From Candidatus Jettenia caeni (GTDB lineage: Bacteria > Planctomycetota > Brocadiia > Brocadiales > Brocadiaceae), in assembly GCA_000296795.1 (NCBI GenBank), contig BAFH01000004.1, positions 1 to 64,000 on the forward strand: a stretch of 64,000 bases of DNA, given 5' to 3'. This document shows, piece by piece, positions 42,495 through 50,857 of this stretch (position 1 is the first letter of the stretch; the number at the start of each line of letters is the position of its first letter). The translations under genes were made by a program, and so were the position numbers. The notes below the pieces were generated by a model that was not told the origin of the DNA, did no database searches, and saw only the letters and a program-made list of their open reading frames with translations.

Positions 42495-42952
42495 GTGGAT
42501 GTCCAGGGTCAAGAACAATTGATTTTAGCGAGAAAACGAATCAAGAGGGTAACGATTCAGGAAAACGCCCTTCTCAATTAAGGCAGTGGCCGATACAGAT
42601 GCATTTAGTTTCTCCTCAAGCGCCTTATTTTCAGGGGAAAGATGTGTTGCTGGCAGCAGACTGTACAGCCTTTGCGCTTGGTGATTTCCATAAGGATTAC
42701 CTGAAAGGGAAAAGCATAGGAATCGCCTGTCCAAAGCTTGATTCAGATCAGGAAGTTTACGTTGAGAAGATAAAATCATTGATTGATGATGCAAAAATCA
42801 ATACCTTGACCGTTATCATTATGCAGGTGCCCTGTTGTTTCGGACTTGCTCAAATTGCGAAGGAAGGAGCCGAAAAAGCTTCCCGTAAGATTCCCGTTAA
42901 ACAGGTTGTTGTCGGCCTGGAAGGGAATATCTTATCCGAAGAATGGATTTAA
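42491..42952 (+). CDS. Conserved Cys-containing protein coupled to hemerythrin
   Basis: 153 residues, cytoplasmic. Starts MSGCPGS and contains LLAADCTAFALGDFHKDYLKGK, IGIACPKLDSDQEVYV and VIIMQVPCCFGLAQIA, giving conserved Cys in DC, CP and PCC contexts. It resembles proteins annotated as iron-sulfur cluster-binding oxidoreductases, but no CxxCxxC ferredoxin motif is present, so any cluster would have to be held by scattered Cys. The ATGA overlap with the hemerythrin gene implies a shared function. An intrinsic terminator follows. Confidence 0.8.
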   Translation: MSGCPGSRTIDFSEKTNQEGNDSGKRPSQLRQWPIQMHLVSPQAPYFQGKDVLLAADCTAFALGDFHKDYLKGKSIGIACPKLDSDQEVYVEKIKSLIDDAKINTLTVIIMQVPCCFGLAQIAKEGAEKASRKIPVKQVVVGLEGNILSEEWI

Positions 42953-42985
42953 AAGTTTTTTTAAACCGTGCAGGAATACAATAAA

Positions 42986-43027
42986 AAATTCCCTGGAGAA
43001 GAATACCTATCCGGGGAATTTTTTTAT
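42986..43027 (+). terminator. Intrinsic terminator of the hemerythrin operon
   Basis: AAATTCCCTGG-loop-CCGGGGAATTTTTTTATTT: 9-10-bp stem followed by seven Ts, about 35 bases after the stop codon. Confidence 0.88.
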
Positions 43028-43111
43028 TTCCGTCCATACAAAAAACATTAATGCTCATGTATCTCAAAAATTATTTCCTCAACTTTACACCTTATGGCAT
43101 AGTTTCTCTGG

Positions 43112-43663
43112 CTATGATGTACAGTTCAGACGAAAAATAAGGCGTTGTGCCCTTGTGCTTTCTCCGCGTTTTAGATCTACAATGATTTCCCTGCCGCTGC
43201 CGGTAAATTCATACACCAATTTTCCTCCTTTTTCCTCTGAATGACTGGAAAACAGAGTTCTTCCTGAAACAGATTCTCCGTCAAAGCTGGCAGCAATGAT
43301 TTTTAACGGTAAACAACAGGCCGCTTGAAAAATGAAGCAATTGTCAGATATTAAAAGTTTCGTGTAGTGTGGCTTTCGGAAACCTTTTTGTCTCATACCG
43401 GAACGTAAAGCTTCAGGAGATTGCGATACCGCCGCATTCATGGGCTGCGTTTCAATCATATACTTCTCTTTCGCTTCAATGATATTTTCCGGACAGAAAT
43501 CTACCTTTACACCGGCAAACTCAAGCATCATCATCGCATCTTCCAGATCCTGCAAAACGTTTTCTCCCGATATGCTGCTCCCTGATCTGGTTCTTTGATT
43601 CAGCGCTTTTGGCGCGGTGGAGTCTGCCAGAGGAAGCTTCTCATACTCATATACTATAGTCAT
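43112..43663 (-). CDS. Hypothetical protein
   Basis: 183 residues, no recognised family, signal or TM segment. The N-terminal third is Ser-rich and probably disordered (KALNQRTRSGSSISGEN), then a helical stretch LQDLEDAMMMLEFAG and a C-terminal part predicted to be beta-rich. AAGAAGG lies about 6 bases before the ATG. It follows the long coiled-coil gene by 54 bases and may be the last gene of that transcription unit. Confidence 0.6.
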   Translation of the reverse strand: MTIVYEYEKLPLADSTAPKALNQRTRSGSSISGENVLQDLEDAMMMLEFAGVKVDFCPENIIEAKEKYMIETQPMNAAVSQSPEALRSGMRQKGFRKPHYTKLLISDNCFIFQAACCLPLKIIAASFDGESVSGRTLFSSHSEEKGGKLVYEFTGSGREIIVDLKRGESTRAQRLIFRLNCTS

Positions 43664-43717
43664 TACCTTCTTATCTCCGAAAATTGAAAAGCAGAAATTG
43701 CATAAAAATTGTTTCTT

Positions 43718-46267
43718 TTAGGTTTGAGAGAGGGGTAAACCCTTTTCCTGGTTTTGATATTTTCTGACAATAGTCTTCTTTTCAATTTCTTTTATTAAAT
43801 CTTCAATATCCTCTTTTTTCGGCTCTTTGAATGCTTCACCTACCTGATAATGAAATATCGTATCGACACTTTCCTGAAACATGCGTTCTGTCGATTTATC
43901 CATATCTATTAACCTTACGTCAATATTACTGAGTAAATACGTTATCTGATCAAACAAGACACTGGTTGCTACACCTGATTGAATAAACGAATGCCGGTGT
44001 AAATTACTTTCAATATCATGCATAAATCCGTACATTTGGGTAATTTGGTTCTGCAGGAGAAGGATGGCCTTTTCCAGATTTTTTCGTATCAGTTGAGAAT
44101 TTTTTAAATAATTGATATGAATATCAGGCTCTTTCGATACCTTTTTGCCACTATTTCTATTATAGGACGAAATATGGGAATCAATCTCTTTTGCCTCATC
44201 GATCAAACAATCAAAATCTTTTTCTAACATCTTAAATTCTGATATGTTCTTATAGTAGCAGGTATCTTTCAATTTTTCATGAAACTTTACGATCTGCAGG
44301 AGAAATTCGTCCAGTTCTTTTGTACTATAAGAAAAGAATTCTGCTTCATTTTTAAAGGTATCGATCTTTTTAATTTGGGACTCCTTTTCGATAATATTTT
44401 GGATACCCATTTTGATATCGATAATAGTTTTAAAAGTAGGATTTTGATTCAGTTTCGATAGAACGGTATAGACAGTAGTGTCCTTTTCCGTGTTCCATTT
44501 ACTTTTATTGATAATACCATCTTCCAGAGATTGTATCTTATGTAAAATTTCAAGATAGGTATTTTCTTTAAGCGGCTTATCAAAAAGAAGCTTTTGTAAA
44601 TCCATGAGTATTCCAGAAATCAATTCTTGTTTCTGTACAGACTCTAAAATCCCCAGCGTATTTAAATCTTTACAAAGGATTTCAAATTTATTGGATTTAG
44701 AGAAGATAGCCTTAAAGGGGTCTTGTATATCCTTTTTATTTTCTATATTCTTAATAAGCTCTTTTAATCGATCCAGGGTATCCGATAAATTCGTTAATTG
44801 TGGCACTCTTTTACGCGCTTCTAAAAAGGCATCTTCGCCATTACTCGTTTTTAATTTCGATATCTTTCCCAAATCCTCATGAAATTTCATGATAAGTTTT
44901 CGAATATCTTCTTCCTGCTGGGTCTTAAAACCCTGATCCTGGCGAAAAACAGGTTTTTTGGAGATATCGATCTGTATGGAAAAAATTGACTCAACATATT
45001 TTTTTATCCTGGCAGCAAACTTCTTTGACGATCTTCCTGCAATATCAATCACATTCTGAGCGCCATCCTCATGGGCATGGGTATTCCCTATGGTTAAAAA
45101 GTCTAAATACGCCAGCAGCTTGCTGAAGGAATTCAATAACTCCTGGTAATCATGCTGTAACTTCGGATGGTTAGCAACGGCAGGAAGCTTTTTTAATTCG
45201 TTATAATTTGCCGTTAAATCATACTGTTCGCTGCGGAAATCCGATTTATGCTTGAATAATTTTTTTGTTAATTTCGCAATAAACTTTTCAATACATTGGG
45301 CATAGGTTAAAAAAAGATTGTATTCTTCCAAAAATTTAAATTGGCTGTTTAATTTCTGGGCTGCGGAATAGATATAACCAGCATATGCCGGAATCGCTTT
45401 CCAGTTGTTATTCTCTATGATATGCTCCAGCCTCATTAAGTCTAAGAATAAACTCTCATTCGATAACAATGGATTATCTGCCGACGCTATGTAATTAAAA
45501 ATATCGGCAAAAAAACCCAATTCATCAATCTTTTCTTCTACTACCCTAAGATCATTCTCCTGCGAGTTAAAGATCCTCAGCTTTAAATAATGCTGTTCCA
45601 AATCTAATTTGAGGATTAAAGAGAGAAAAGAAAGGTTTGTATAAATCTCTTTAAGACCTGTGGTGGTAAAGACCCTGTTTTTCGTTTCAATTTTATTGAA
45701 CCGAAGCTCATGTCCTATTTTTTCAGATGTTAGAGGTAATCCGTTTAAAATTAAATAATCATTTAATCTGCCGGTATATTTCTCATAGGACTCGGCATAC
45801 GTGATGTAGTTATAGTGAATATAATCCGGCGTAAAGTTATCAAGCTGATTTTGTTCTGTCTCATCGATAATCAAGAGATTGCTTGCGCCCCTGGCAATCC
45901 CTTTTTTACAGTGCAACACAATATGAGGTTTCATCAGGTACTGTATCAGCGCTTCAACCTCACTTACCGTGGCAGTCATATTCGCTTCCACGAGGTCATG
46001 TTCTCTCAGGGTATAAAGGCTATCAATTTTTCCTTTACCGAACAAACGTTTAGAAACAATCCTAAGGGTCTTTTCAAAAGAGCTATCAATAACCCGCCCT
46101 TTAAATTTGACGGCAAAAGATTTTACCGGTTCCTGAACTACCTTTTCTGTTATTTTCTCTTTAATTTTAGCTATCTGAGAACGTATAATCTCCGAGGTGT
46201 GGTACTTTTTCTTGAGTAACTCATACAAGTAATTTTCTTTTGTTAAAGTTTCCATTTTCATGCTCAT
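43718..46267 (-). CDS. Large coiled-coil protein of unknown function
   Basis: About 849 residues from the ATG at 46267 (the ORF is open to a TTG at 46309; start unsettled, further ATGs at 46261 and 46255). No signal peptide or TM. Very rich in Leu, Lys, Glu, Ile and Asn, with long amphipathic helices throughout and few Pro or Gly. N-terminal about 140 residues look globular (FAVKFKGRVIDSSFEKTLRIVSKRLFGKGK). The lower-GC Asn/Lys-rich composition differs from the neighbours and may indicate acquisition. Possible cytoskeletal or scaffold role; nothing specific can be claimed. Confidence 0.7.
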   Translation of the reverse strand: MSMKMETLTKENYLYELLKKKYHTSEIIRSQIAKIKEKITEKVVQEPVKSFAVKFKGRVIDSSFEKTLRIVSKRLFGKGKIDSLYTLREHDLVEANMTATVSEVEALIQYLMKPHIVLHCKKGIARGASNLLIIDETEQNQLDNFTPDYIHYNYITYAESYEKYTGRLNDYLILNGLPLTSEKIGHELRFNKIETKNRVFTTTGLKEIYTNLSFLSLILKLDLEQHYLKLRIFNSQENDLRVVEEKIDELGFFADIFNYIASADNPLLSNESLFLDLMRLEHIIENNNWKAIPAYAGYIYSAAQKLNSQFKFLEEYNLFLTYAQCIEKFIAKLTKKLFKHKSDFRSEQYDLTANYNELKKLPAVANHPKLQHDYQELLNSFSKLLAYLDFLTIGNTHAHEDGAQNVIDIAGRSSKKFAARIKKYVESIFSIQIDISKKPVFRQDQGFKTQQEEDIRKLIMKFHEDLGKISKLKTSNGEDAFLEARKRVPQLTNLSDTLDRLKELIKNIENKKDIQDPFKAIFSKSNKFEILCKDLNTLGILESVQKQELISGILMDLQKLLFDKPLKENTYLEILHKIQSLEDGIINKSKWNTEKDTTVYTVLSKLNQNPTFKTIIDIKMGIQNIIEKESQIKKIDTFKNEAEFFSYSTKELDEFLLQIVKFHEKLKDTCYYKNISEFKMLEKDFDCLIDEAKEIDSHISSYNRNSGKKVSKEPDIHINYLKNSQLIRKNLEKAILLLQNQITQMYGFMHDIESNLHRHSFIQSGVATSVLFDQITYLLSNIDVRLIDMDKSTERMFQESVDTIFHYQVGEAFKEPKKEDIEDLIKEIEKKTIVRKYQNQEKGLPLSQT

Positions 46268-46328
46268 AATGTAATAAAATTCTCCAAAACTGTCAAAAAA
46301 AATATCCAACTCTGTACTTTTACCTTTA

Positions 46329-46985
46329 CTAATTACTCACGATCTGTTCCCCGGATGTAATTAACTTCTGGGCAAGTTTAAAGACAATCTTTTCTATCGC
46401 ATCCTCCACGGCAGGTCCGTACTTTGGTCCGTCGGTTTTCCACCATCCCCCCTCCGTCTCATAATCAATTAAATCTAAATATTTCCCTTCTGCACGTAAC
46501 TCTTCATGAAATATTTCCTGTAAATCTTTATCGAAGAATGATGCCTGAATCGATAGATAATGATTCCCGATAGCTCGCCAAACTGATTCTTCAACGATCA
46601 ATTCCAACTCAGATGCCTTTAACTGCAACATCAAAACAGCTGCCAGTCCGATCCTTTCCATGTGTTCATGATTCGGTAGCTCATCCAAAACAGTAACTTT
46701 ATCAAACACCCTCATCATCATGTCTTCTACACTCCTGGCAAATGGTTCACCGATAGGGAATATATAATGATGTCTCCCTACAATCATACTTGTTTGCCAC
46801 TCTTCCTGATTGAGATAACGTAATGATGGTTCAATAAAGAGCCCTGCATGGAAAGGAAGTGAATGAATTTCTTTTAAACGCTTATCAAGTACAGGCTTGA
46901 TTGAAATTTTCTTTCCAGGATTGTTTTCACAATCTACAACAAAGAGAAGGATAAAAATAAATAAAAGTATCTTTTGTAACCTCAT
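46329..46985 (-). CDS. Putative lipoprotein of unknown function
   Basis: 218 residues. Signal sequence ILLFIFILLFVVDC with a possible lipobox (VVDC, Cys about residue 19). The mature part has AGLFIEPSLRYLNQEEW, IFPIGEPFARSVEDMMMRVFDKV and ...GGWWKTDGPKYGPAVEDAIEKIVFKLAQKLI, a pattern (glycine/proline-bounded IGE, C-terminal amphipathic helix) reminiscent of small periplasmic lipoproteins such as LPS- or curli-assembly partners, but not assignable. First in the block reading toward the coiled-coil gene (62-base gap). Confidence 0.7.
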   Translation of the reverse strand: MRLQKILLFIFILLFVVDCENNPGKKISIKPVLDKRLKEIHSLPFHAGLFIEPSLRYLNQEEWQTSMIVGRHHYIFPIGEPFARSVEDMMMRVFDKVTVLDELPNHEHMERIGLAAVLMLQLKASELELIVEESVWRAIGNHYLSIQASFFDKDLQEIFHEELRAEGKYLDLIDYETEGGWWKTDGPKYGPAVEDAIEKIVFKLAQKLITSGEQIVSN

Positions 46986-47331
46986 AATCCCCCTTGGTCC
47001 CCCGTAGGGGCGGGTTTCAAACCCGCCCCTACAAAAGAGGGAAATCCCTCGTTTCCTCTTTTCTAAACTTATCCTTCTTTCCCCCTTTTTTAAAGGGGGG
47101 TAGGGGGATTAGAGGGAAACATGGACACACATGGCTCTTTTTCCAGGGGGATATCTCCTTTTTCATGGAACACTATCCTTAGCTTGATGCATACAGAATT
47201 ACCTCTTCCTGCAATCCTCTAAAAACCACATATGTATAGAAAACTTTGCAGATACGATAGAGAAGGCATCGAAGACCTGATTTATTTTGTCATCTATATC
47301 TATCAAAAAAACGCCTAATTAACATCCTGTG
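46986..47331. repeat. Intergenic region with two palindromic repeats
   Basis: GTAGGGGCGGGTTTCAAACCCGCCCCTAC (about 47003-47031) and the G/C-skewed element CCCCCTTTTTTAAAGGGGGGTAGGGGGATTA (about 47080-47112). The small plus-strand ORF across them is not supported. Confidence 0.75.
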
Positions 47332-48081
47332 TTAAACAGCCAATGTTACAAGCAAGCCAATATGATCTGAAGGTCTCTTCCCACCGGTATCATAATTATT
47401 CGCAACAATCTCAACAGCCGTAATCCGCTGCTTTAAACTATCATTAGCCCATGCATAATCAATGCGTTTTGTTAGATGGTCAGATTCGAAAGTATAGCCA
47501 TTATCCTGAGGACAGAGTTCTGCCCAGGTATCAGCCCAACCTTCTTTACGAAACCGATTGATTATATCCGTATCTGGCGTTGTATTGAAATCACCTACCA
47601 AAAGGGCATATCCGGTAAAAGAATTTATGTAAGGAAGAGTCTCGTGCACATTATCGGACGCTTGTTGATAAACCCATGAGAAATGTGCATTAAAGAGGTA
47701 AAATGGGCCCGTTTTTAAATTCAGTACGGATGTAAGCACTACACGTTGATTGACATCTTCAAGACCCGGACGCAAGGTTAATTTGAGACAACTTGCCTCG
47801 ATTATATTAAGACGGGAGAGAAAAGCTGACCCTCCTGAATTTCCATTCTCATCATGCATTGCTGGTTGAAAAATGATATATCGGTATTCAGGAAGCAATT
47901 CGGCAATCTGTGTAGCCTGATCCGCACCATTATTCACACCAAACTCTTTCCGAACTGCCTGGAGGGCGATTATATCCGGACTTGCGTCCTGAATGGCGTT
48001 TCGGATAAGTATTTTACGAGTAGACCAGGGACCGTGTTTGGTACTATAAGAATTAATATTGAACGTCATAACTTTAAGCAT
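47332..48081 (-). CDS. Endonuclease/exonuclease/phosphatase-fold protein with altered metal site
   Basis: 249 residues, EEP superfamily. Present: MTFNIN (Asn ligand), NAHFSW, VGDFNTTPD (catalytic Asp-x-Asn), RIDYAWAN and PSDHIGLLV (C-terminal Asp-His). The metal-binding Glu of the usual LQE motif reads LQA (PDIIALQAVRKE), a one-base GAA-to-GCA-type change. The nearby Glu of RKE might substitute. No signal peptide. AAAGG precedes the ATG. It stands alone between repeat and intergenic regions, and the substrate (nucleic acid, lipid or sugar phosphate) is unknown. Confidence 0.85.
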   Translation of the reverse strand: MLKVMTFNINSYSTKHGPWSTRKILIRNAIQDASPDIIALQAVRKEFGVNNGADQATQIAELLPEYRYIIFQPAMHDENGNSGGSAFLSRLNIIEASCLKLTLRPGLEDVNQRVVLTSVLNLKTGPFYLFNAHFSWVYQQASDNVHETLPYINSFTGYALLVGDFNTTPDTDIINRFRKEGWADTWAELCPQDNGYTFESDHLTKRIDYAWANDSLKQRITAVEIVANNYDTGGKRPSDHIGLLVTLAV

Positions 48082-48398
48082 AGCATACCTTTTCTCTGCA
48101 GATTGTCCCGATGCATCTGTTCTCCTTCAACTTTTACATGACACTATCCCACCTCTTAGGCGTCTAAAAAAGCATCTTTTTATTATATCTAATATAAAAT
48201 AAGTTCCTTGTAGTGTCAATATGTTAAGTAATATTGCGGCGGGTAATTTTTATCCCTGTAATGCATAATATAACGGATACCTGATTCCTGCTTAAAACAT
48301 ACAGGAACAGTAATTTGTGCATTCCATTCATTCTTATGTAAAGAATAATCTGCAGCATTTTATCCTTGCATTGGCCGTTTGCTTGATCTTACAATAGT
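48082..48398. other. Divergent intergenic region, nothing recognised
   Basis: About 317 AT-rich bases between divergent genes. Presumably holds both promoters. No repeat, hairpin terminator or RNA gene recognised. Confidence 0.4.
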
Positions 48399-49532
48399 TT
48401 GGTAAGAAAAATTTTGGGCGATGATGAGCCGAAACTCCGGATAATTTGTTTTTCAGGGAGAAAGATTATTAATACAAAAGATATTCACTTTTCACGAAGA
48501 AATTTCTTGAAACATTCTGCTCTTGGTATCGCCGGGTTTGGACTGGGACTTAAAGGTTTTGAGGGTCTGCAATGGGCAATCGGAGCGGATAATCAGGCAT
48601 CTCCTGGCGATAAAAGTAAGGTAATTGCAATCAAAAGCGGTGGAATTATGAGGAATGGAAAGCCCGAACCAGAGGCTGTCCAAAGGATGATGGATGAAGG
48701 GATGTTTACGCTTACGGGCAAAAAAACGACTGCCGAAGCGTGGCGAGCATTCTTTACTCCCGACGATGTTGTAGGCATCAAGATTAATCCGATCGGCGGA
48801 ATAAAGCTCTCTACACGACCTGAGGTTGTAAATGCAATCATTCCTGGTCTCAAAGCTGCCGGAGTAAAGGAAAATAATATCATTATATGGGATCGCTTTA
48901 GCTACCATCTGATCACGGCAGGTTATCCCCTGAACAAGGGAAGCAGCGGGGTTCGCTGCTATGGCACTGAGCCAACAGCCGGGTATGATAAGGAGATATA
49001 TTATGAATCATTTGATGATGATTACAAATTACGCCAGGATGATGGAGCACGATCACTCTTCAGTACAATCGTTACTCAGCATGTTACCGCCATTATTAAT
49101 GTTCCGGTCATGAAGGATCATGGAATTGCAGGGGTAACCGTATGTCTTAAGAATTTGGCCTTCGGCGCTATTAATAATACCCCAAGGTTTCATCCGTCAC
49201 CCTATTTCTGCGACCCCGCTTCAGCAGAGGTCTGCGCACATCCGGCGCTGAAAGATAAGATACGTCTGCATATCGTCGATGCATTACAGGCTTGTTTTGA
49301 GGGAGGTCCGGCAAGTATGAAGACATGGACGATGTGGAATGAGGAACGGCTCTTCTTTGGAACCGACCCGGTAGCAATCGATAGAGTAGGCCTTGAGATT
49401 ATAGATAAAAAACGTAAAGCAAATAATTATATGCCGGTATCTCAAAAGGCTAAACATATTGCTACTGCAGGCAGAATAGGGTTAGGCGTTTATGATATGA
49501 ATGCTATTGAGTTGGTAGAGCTTAATGTATAG
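48399..49532 (+). CDS. Tat-exported DUF362 family protein
   Basis: Up to 377 residues. A twin-arginine signal (FSRRNFLKHSALGIAGFGLGLKG, about residues 31-53) precedes a DUF362 domain: PDDVVGIKINPIGGIKLSTRPEVVNAIIPGLKAAGV, NVPVMKDHGIAGVTVCLKNLAFG and GTDPVAIDRVGLEII. Many DUF362 proteins carry ferredoxin motifs; here none is seen. The start is uncertain: the open frame reaches a TTG at 48399 with no ribosome binding site, no in-frame ATG lies before the Tat motif, and AGGGAG (48455-48460) is well placed for ATT at 48468, which would give a normal-length Tat N-region. Confidence 0.85.
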   Translation: MVRKILGDDEPKLRIICFSGRKIINTKDIHFSRRNFLKHSALGIAGFGLGLKGFEGLQWAIGADNQASPGDKSKVIAIKSGGIMRNGKPEPEAVQRMMDEGMFTLTGKKTTAEAWRAFFTPDDVVGIKINPIGGIKLSTRPEVVNAIIPGLKAAGVKENNIIIWDRFSYHLITAGYPLNKGSSGVRCYGTEPTAGYDKEIYYESFDDDYKLRQDDGARSLFSTIVTQHVTAIINVPVMKDHGIAGVTVCLKNLAFGAINNTPRFHPSPYFCDPASAEVCAHPALKDKIRLHIVDALQACFEGGPASMKTWTMWNEERLFFGTDPVAIDRVGLEIIDKKRKANNYMPVSQKAKHIATAGRIGLGVYDMNAIELVELNV

Positions 49533-49600
49533 GAACATAGAATCCCGGATACGTAATTGAAATTTCTTTCTGTTAACATATATGAATCTTGTAGAATAAG

Positions 49601-50797
49601 ATGAATAACCAGGCATCCCTTACAGCTTTTGAAGAGAATCTTATTCAGGAATGCTATTCTCGTTCACTGCAGTTACTAAAAGGCAATTCAACCTCTGCTG
49701 GTATTATTGCCTGTGCAAAATCCAGGAAGGCCGTGGACAGGTCATATGCCAGCATCTTTGGGCGTGATGCAGCTATCTGCTCTCTGGGTATGATTGCATC
49801 AAAAGACCCGGAGCTTGTACATAACGCGAAGATAAGCATCCTTACCCTGGCGCAGTACCAGGCGCCTAACGGACAAATTCCAAAGTATGTAAAACCTGAA
49901 CTCAAAGAGGTAGATTTCTGGTATTCAGGATGCATTGATGCCACGCTCTGGTGGCTCATTGCGGTAAACTTTTACGCCCGCACTTTCCCGGAAGAGCGGT
50001 TTACAGAACATCTGCGCACGACAATAGATCATGCCCTCAATTGGCTTTTTTGCCAGGAACATCAGGGACTATTTCTGTTGCAACAGAATGAAGCAAGTGA
50101 CTGGGCTGATATTATGCCAAGATCTGGCTTTGTACTTTACTCGAATGCCTTGTGGTACCATGTGAAAAAACTCTACAAGATCTCTACTGCTGATAAAACA
50201 AAACATTACTTTAAAACCGTATTCTTCCCCTTTGATAAAGCGGTTCCGGAACACCGGCGGGCACGCATCCTGGCTCACTATATCAGGAACAAGGCAAAAT
50301 GCAGCAATTTTTATCTCAGTTTTGTAAACTTCTCCTTTTGGGGAGAAGAGATAGATGTATTCGGTAATATCCTGAGCGCCATCTTTGGACTGGCTTACGC
50401 CTCCAAGGCATCACGCATAGCGGATACTATCCTTAGTTTAAAGGCTCACAGGCCCTATCCCATAAGAGTAACTCATACCCCCATACAGGAAAAAAGTCAG
50501 TTATGGCGCCCTTACATGCAACGGCACAAGCAGAATCTTCCGTATCAGTACCACAACGGTGGTATATGGCCGTTCGCCGGTGGCTTCTGGATAATACTGC
50601 TTATGAAGCTGGGAAGAAAAGGGCTTGCATGGAATGAACTGGGATGTCTTGCCGAGGCAAATAAAATCAATAACTGGGAGTTCAATGAATGGTTTCACGG
50701 AAAGACGGGCGAACCTATGGGCATGGCGGGTCAATCCTGGAACGCAGCTATGTTCATGCTGGCATTTCATGCCTTACAAGATAGTATTCATTTTTAA
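49601..50797 (+). CDS. (alpha/alpha)6-barrel glycoside hydrolase (invertase/amylo-glucosidase-like)
   Basis: 398 residues, cytoplasmic. Motifs of six-hairpin glycosidases: SYASIFGRDAAICSLGM, YQAPNGQIPKYV, DFWYSGCIDATLWWLIA, NEASDWADIMPRSGFVLYSNALWY and YQYHNGGIWPFAGGFW, ending EFNEWFHGKTGEPMGMAGQSWNAAMFMLAFHAL. The pattern is closest to neutral/alkaline invertase-like (GH100) and amylo-alpha-1,6-glucosidase-like enzymes; the DWAD and NEWF motifs probably supply the acidic catalytic pair. Substrate not determinable. Lies 69 bases after the DUF362 gene on the same strand. Confidence 0.8.
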   Translation: MNNQASLTAFEENLIQECYSRSLQLLKGNSTSAGIIACAKSRKAVDRSYASIFGRDAAICSLGMIASKDPELVHNAKISILTLAQYQAPNGQIPKYVKPELKEVDFWYSGCIDATLWWLIAVNFYARTFPEERFTEHLRTTIDHALNWLFCQEHQGLFLLQQNEASDWADIMPRSGFVLYSNALWYHVKKLYKISTADKTKHYFKTVFFPFDKAVPEHRRARILAHYIRNKAKCSNFYLSFVNFSFWGEEIDVFGNILSAIFGLAYASKASRIADTILSLKAHRPYPIRVTHTPIQEKSQLWRPYMQRHKQNLPYQYHNGGIWPFAGGFWIILLMKLGRKGLAWNELGCLAEANKINNWEFNEWFHGKTGEPMGMAGQSWNAAMFMLAFHALQDSIHF

Positions 50798-50857
50798 TTT
50801 ATTTTGTGTTGTTTTGGGATATAGTGCACACCGTGCCAATTTTTTATTTTTGTGTCC

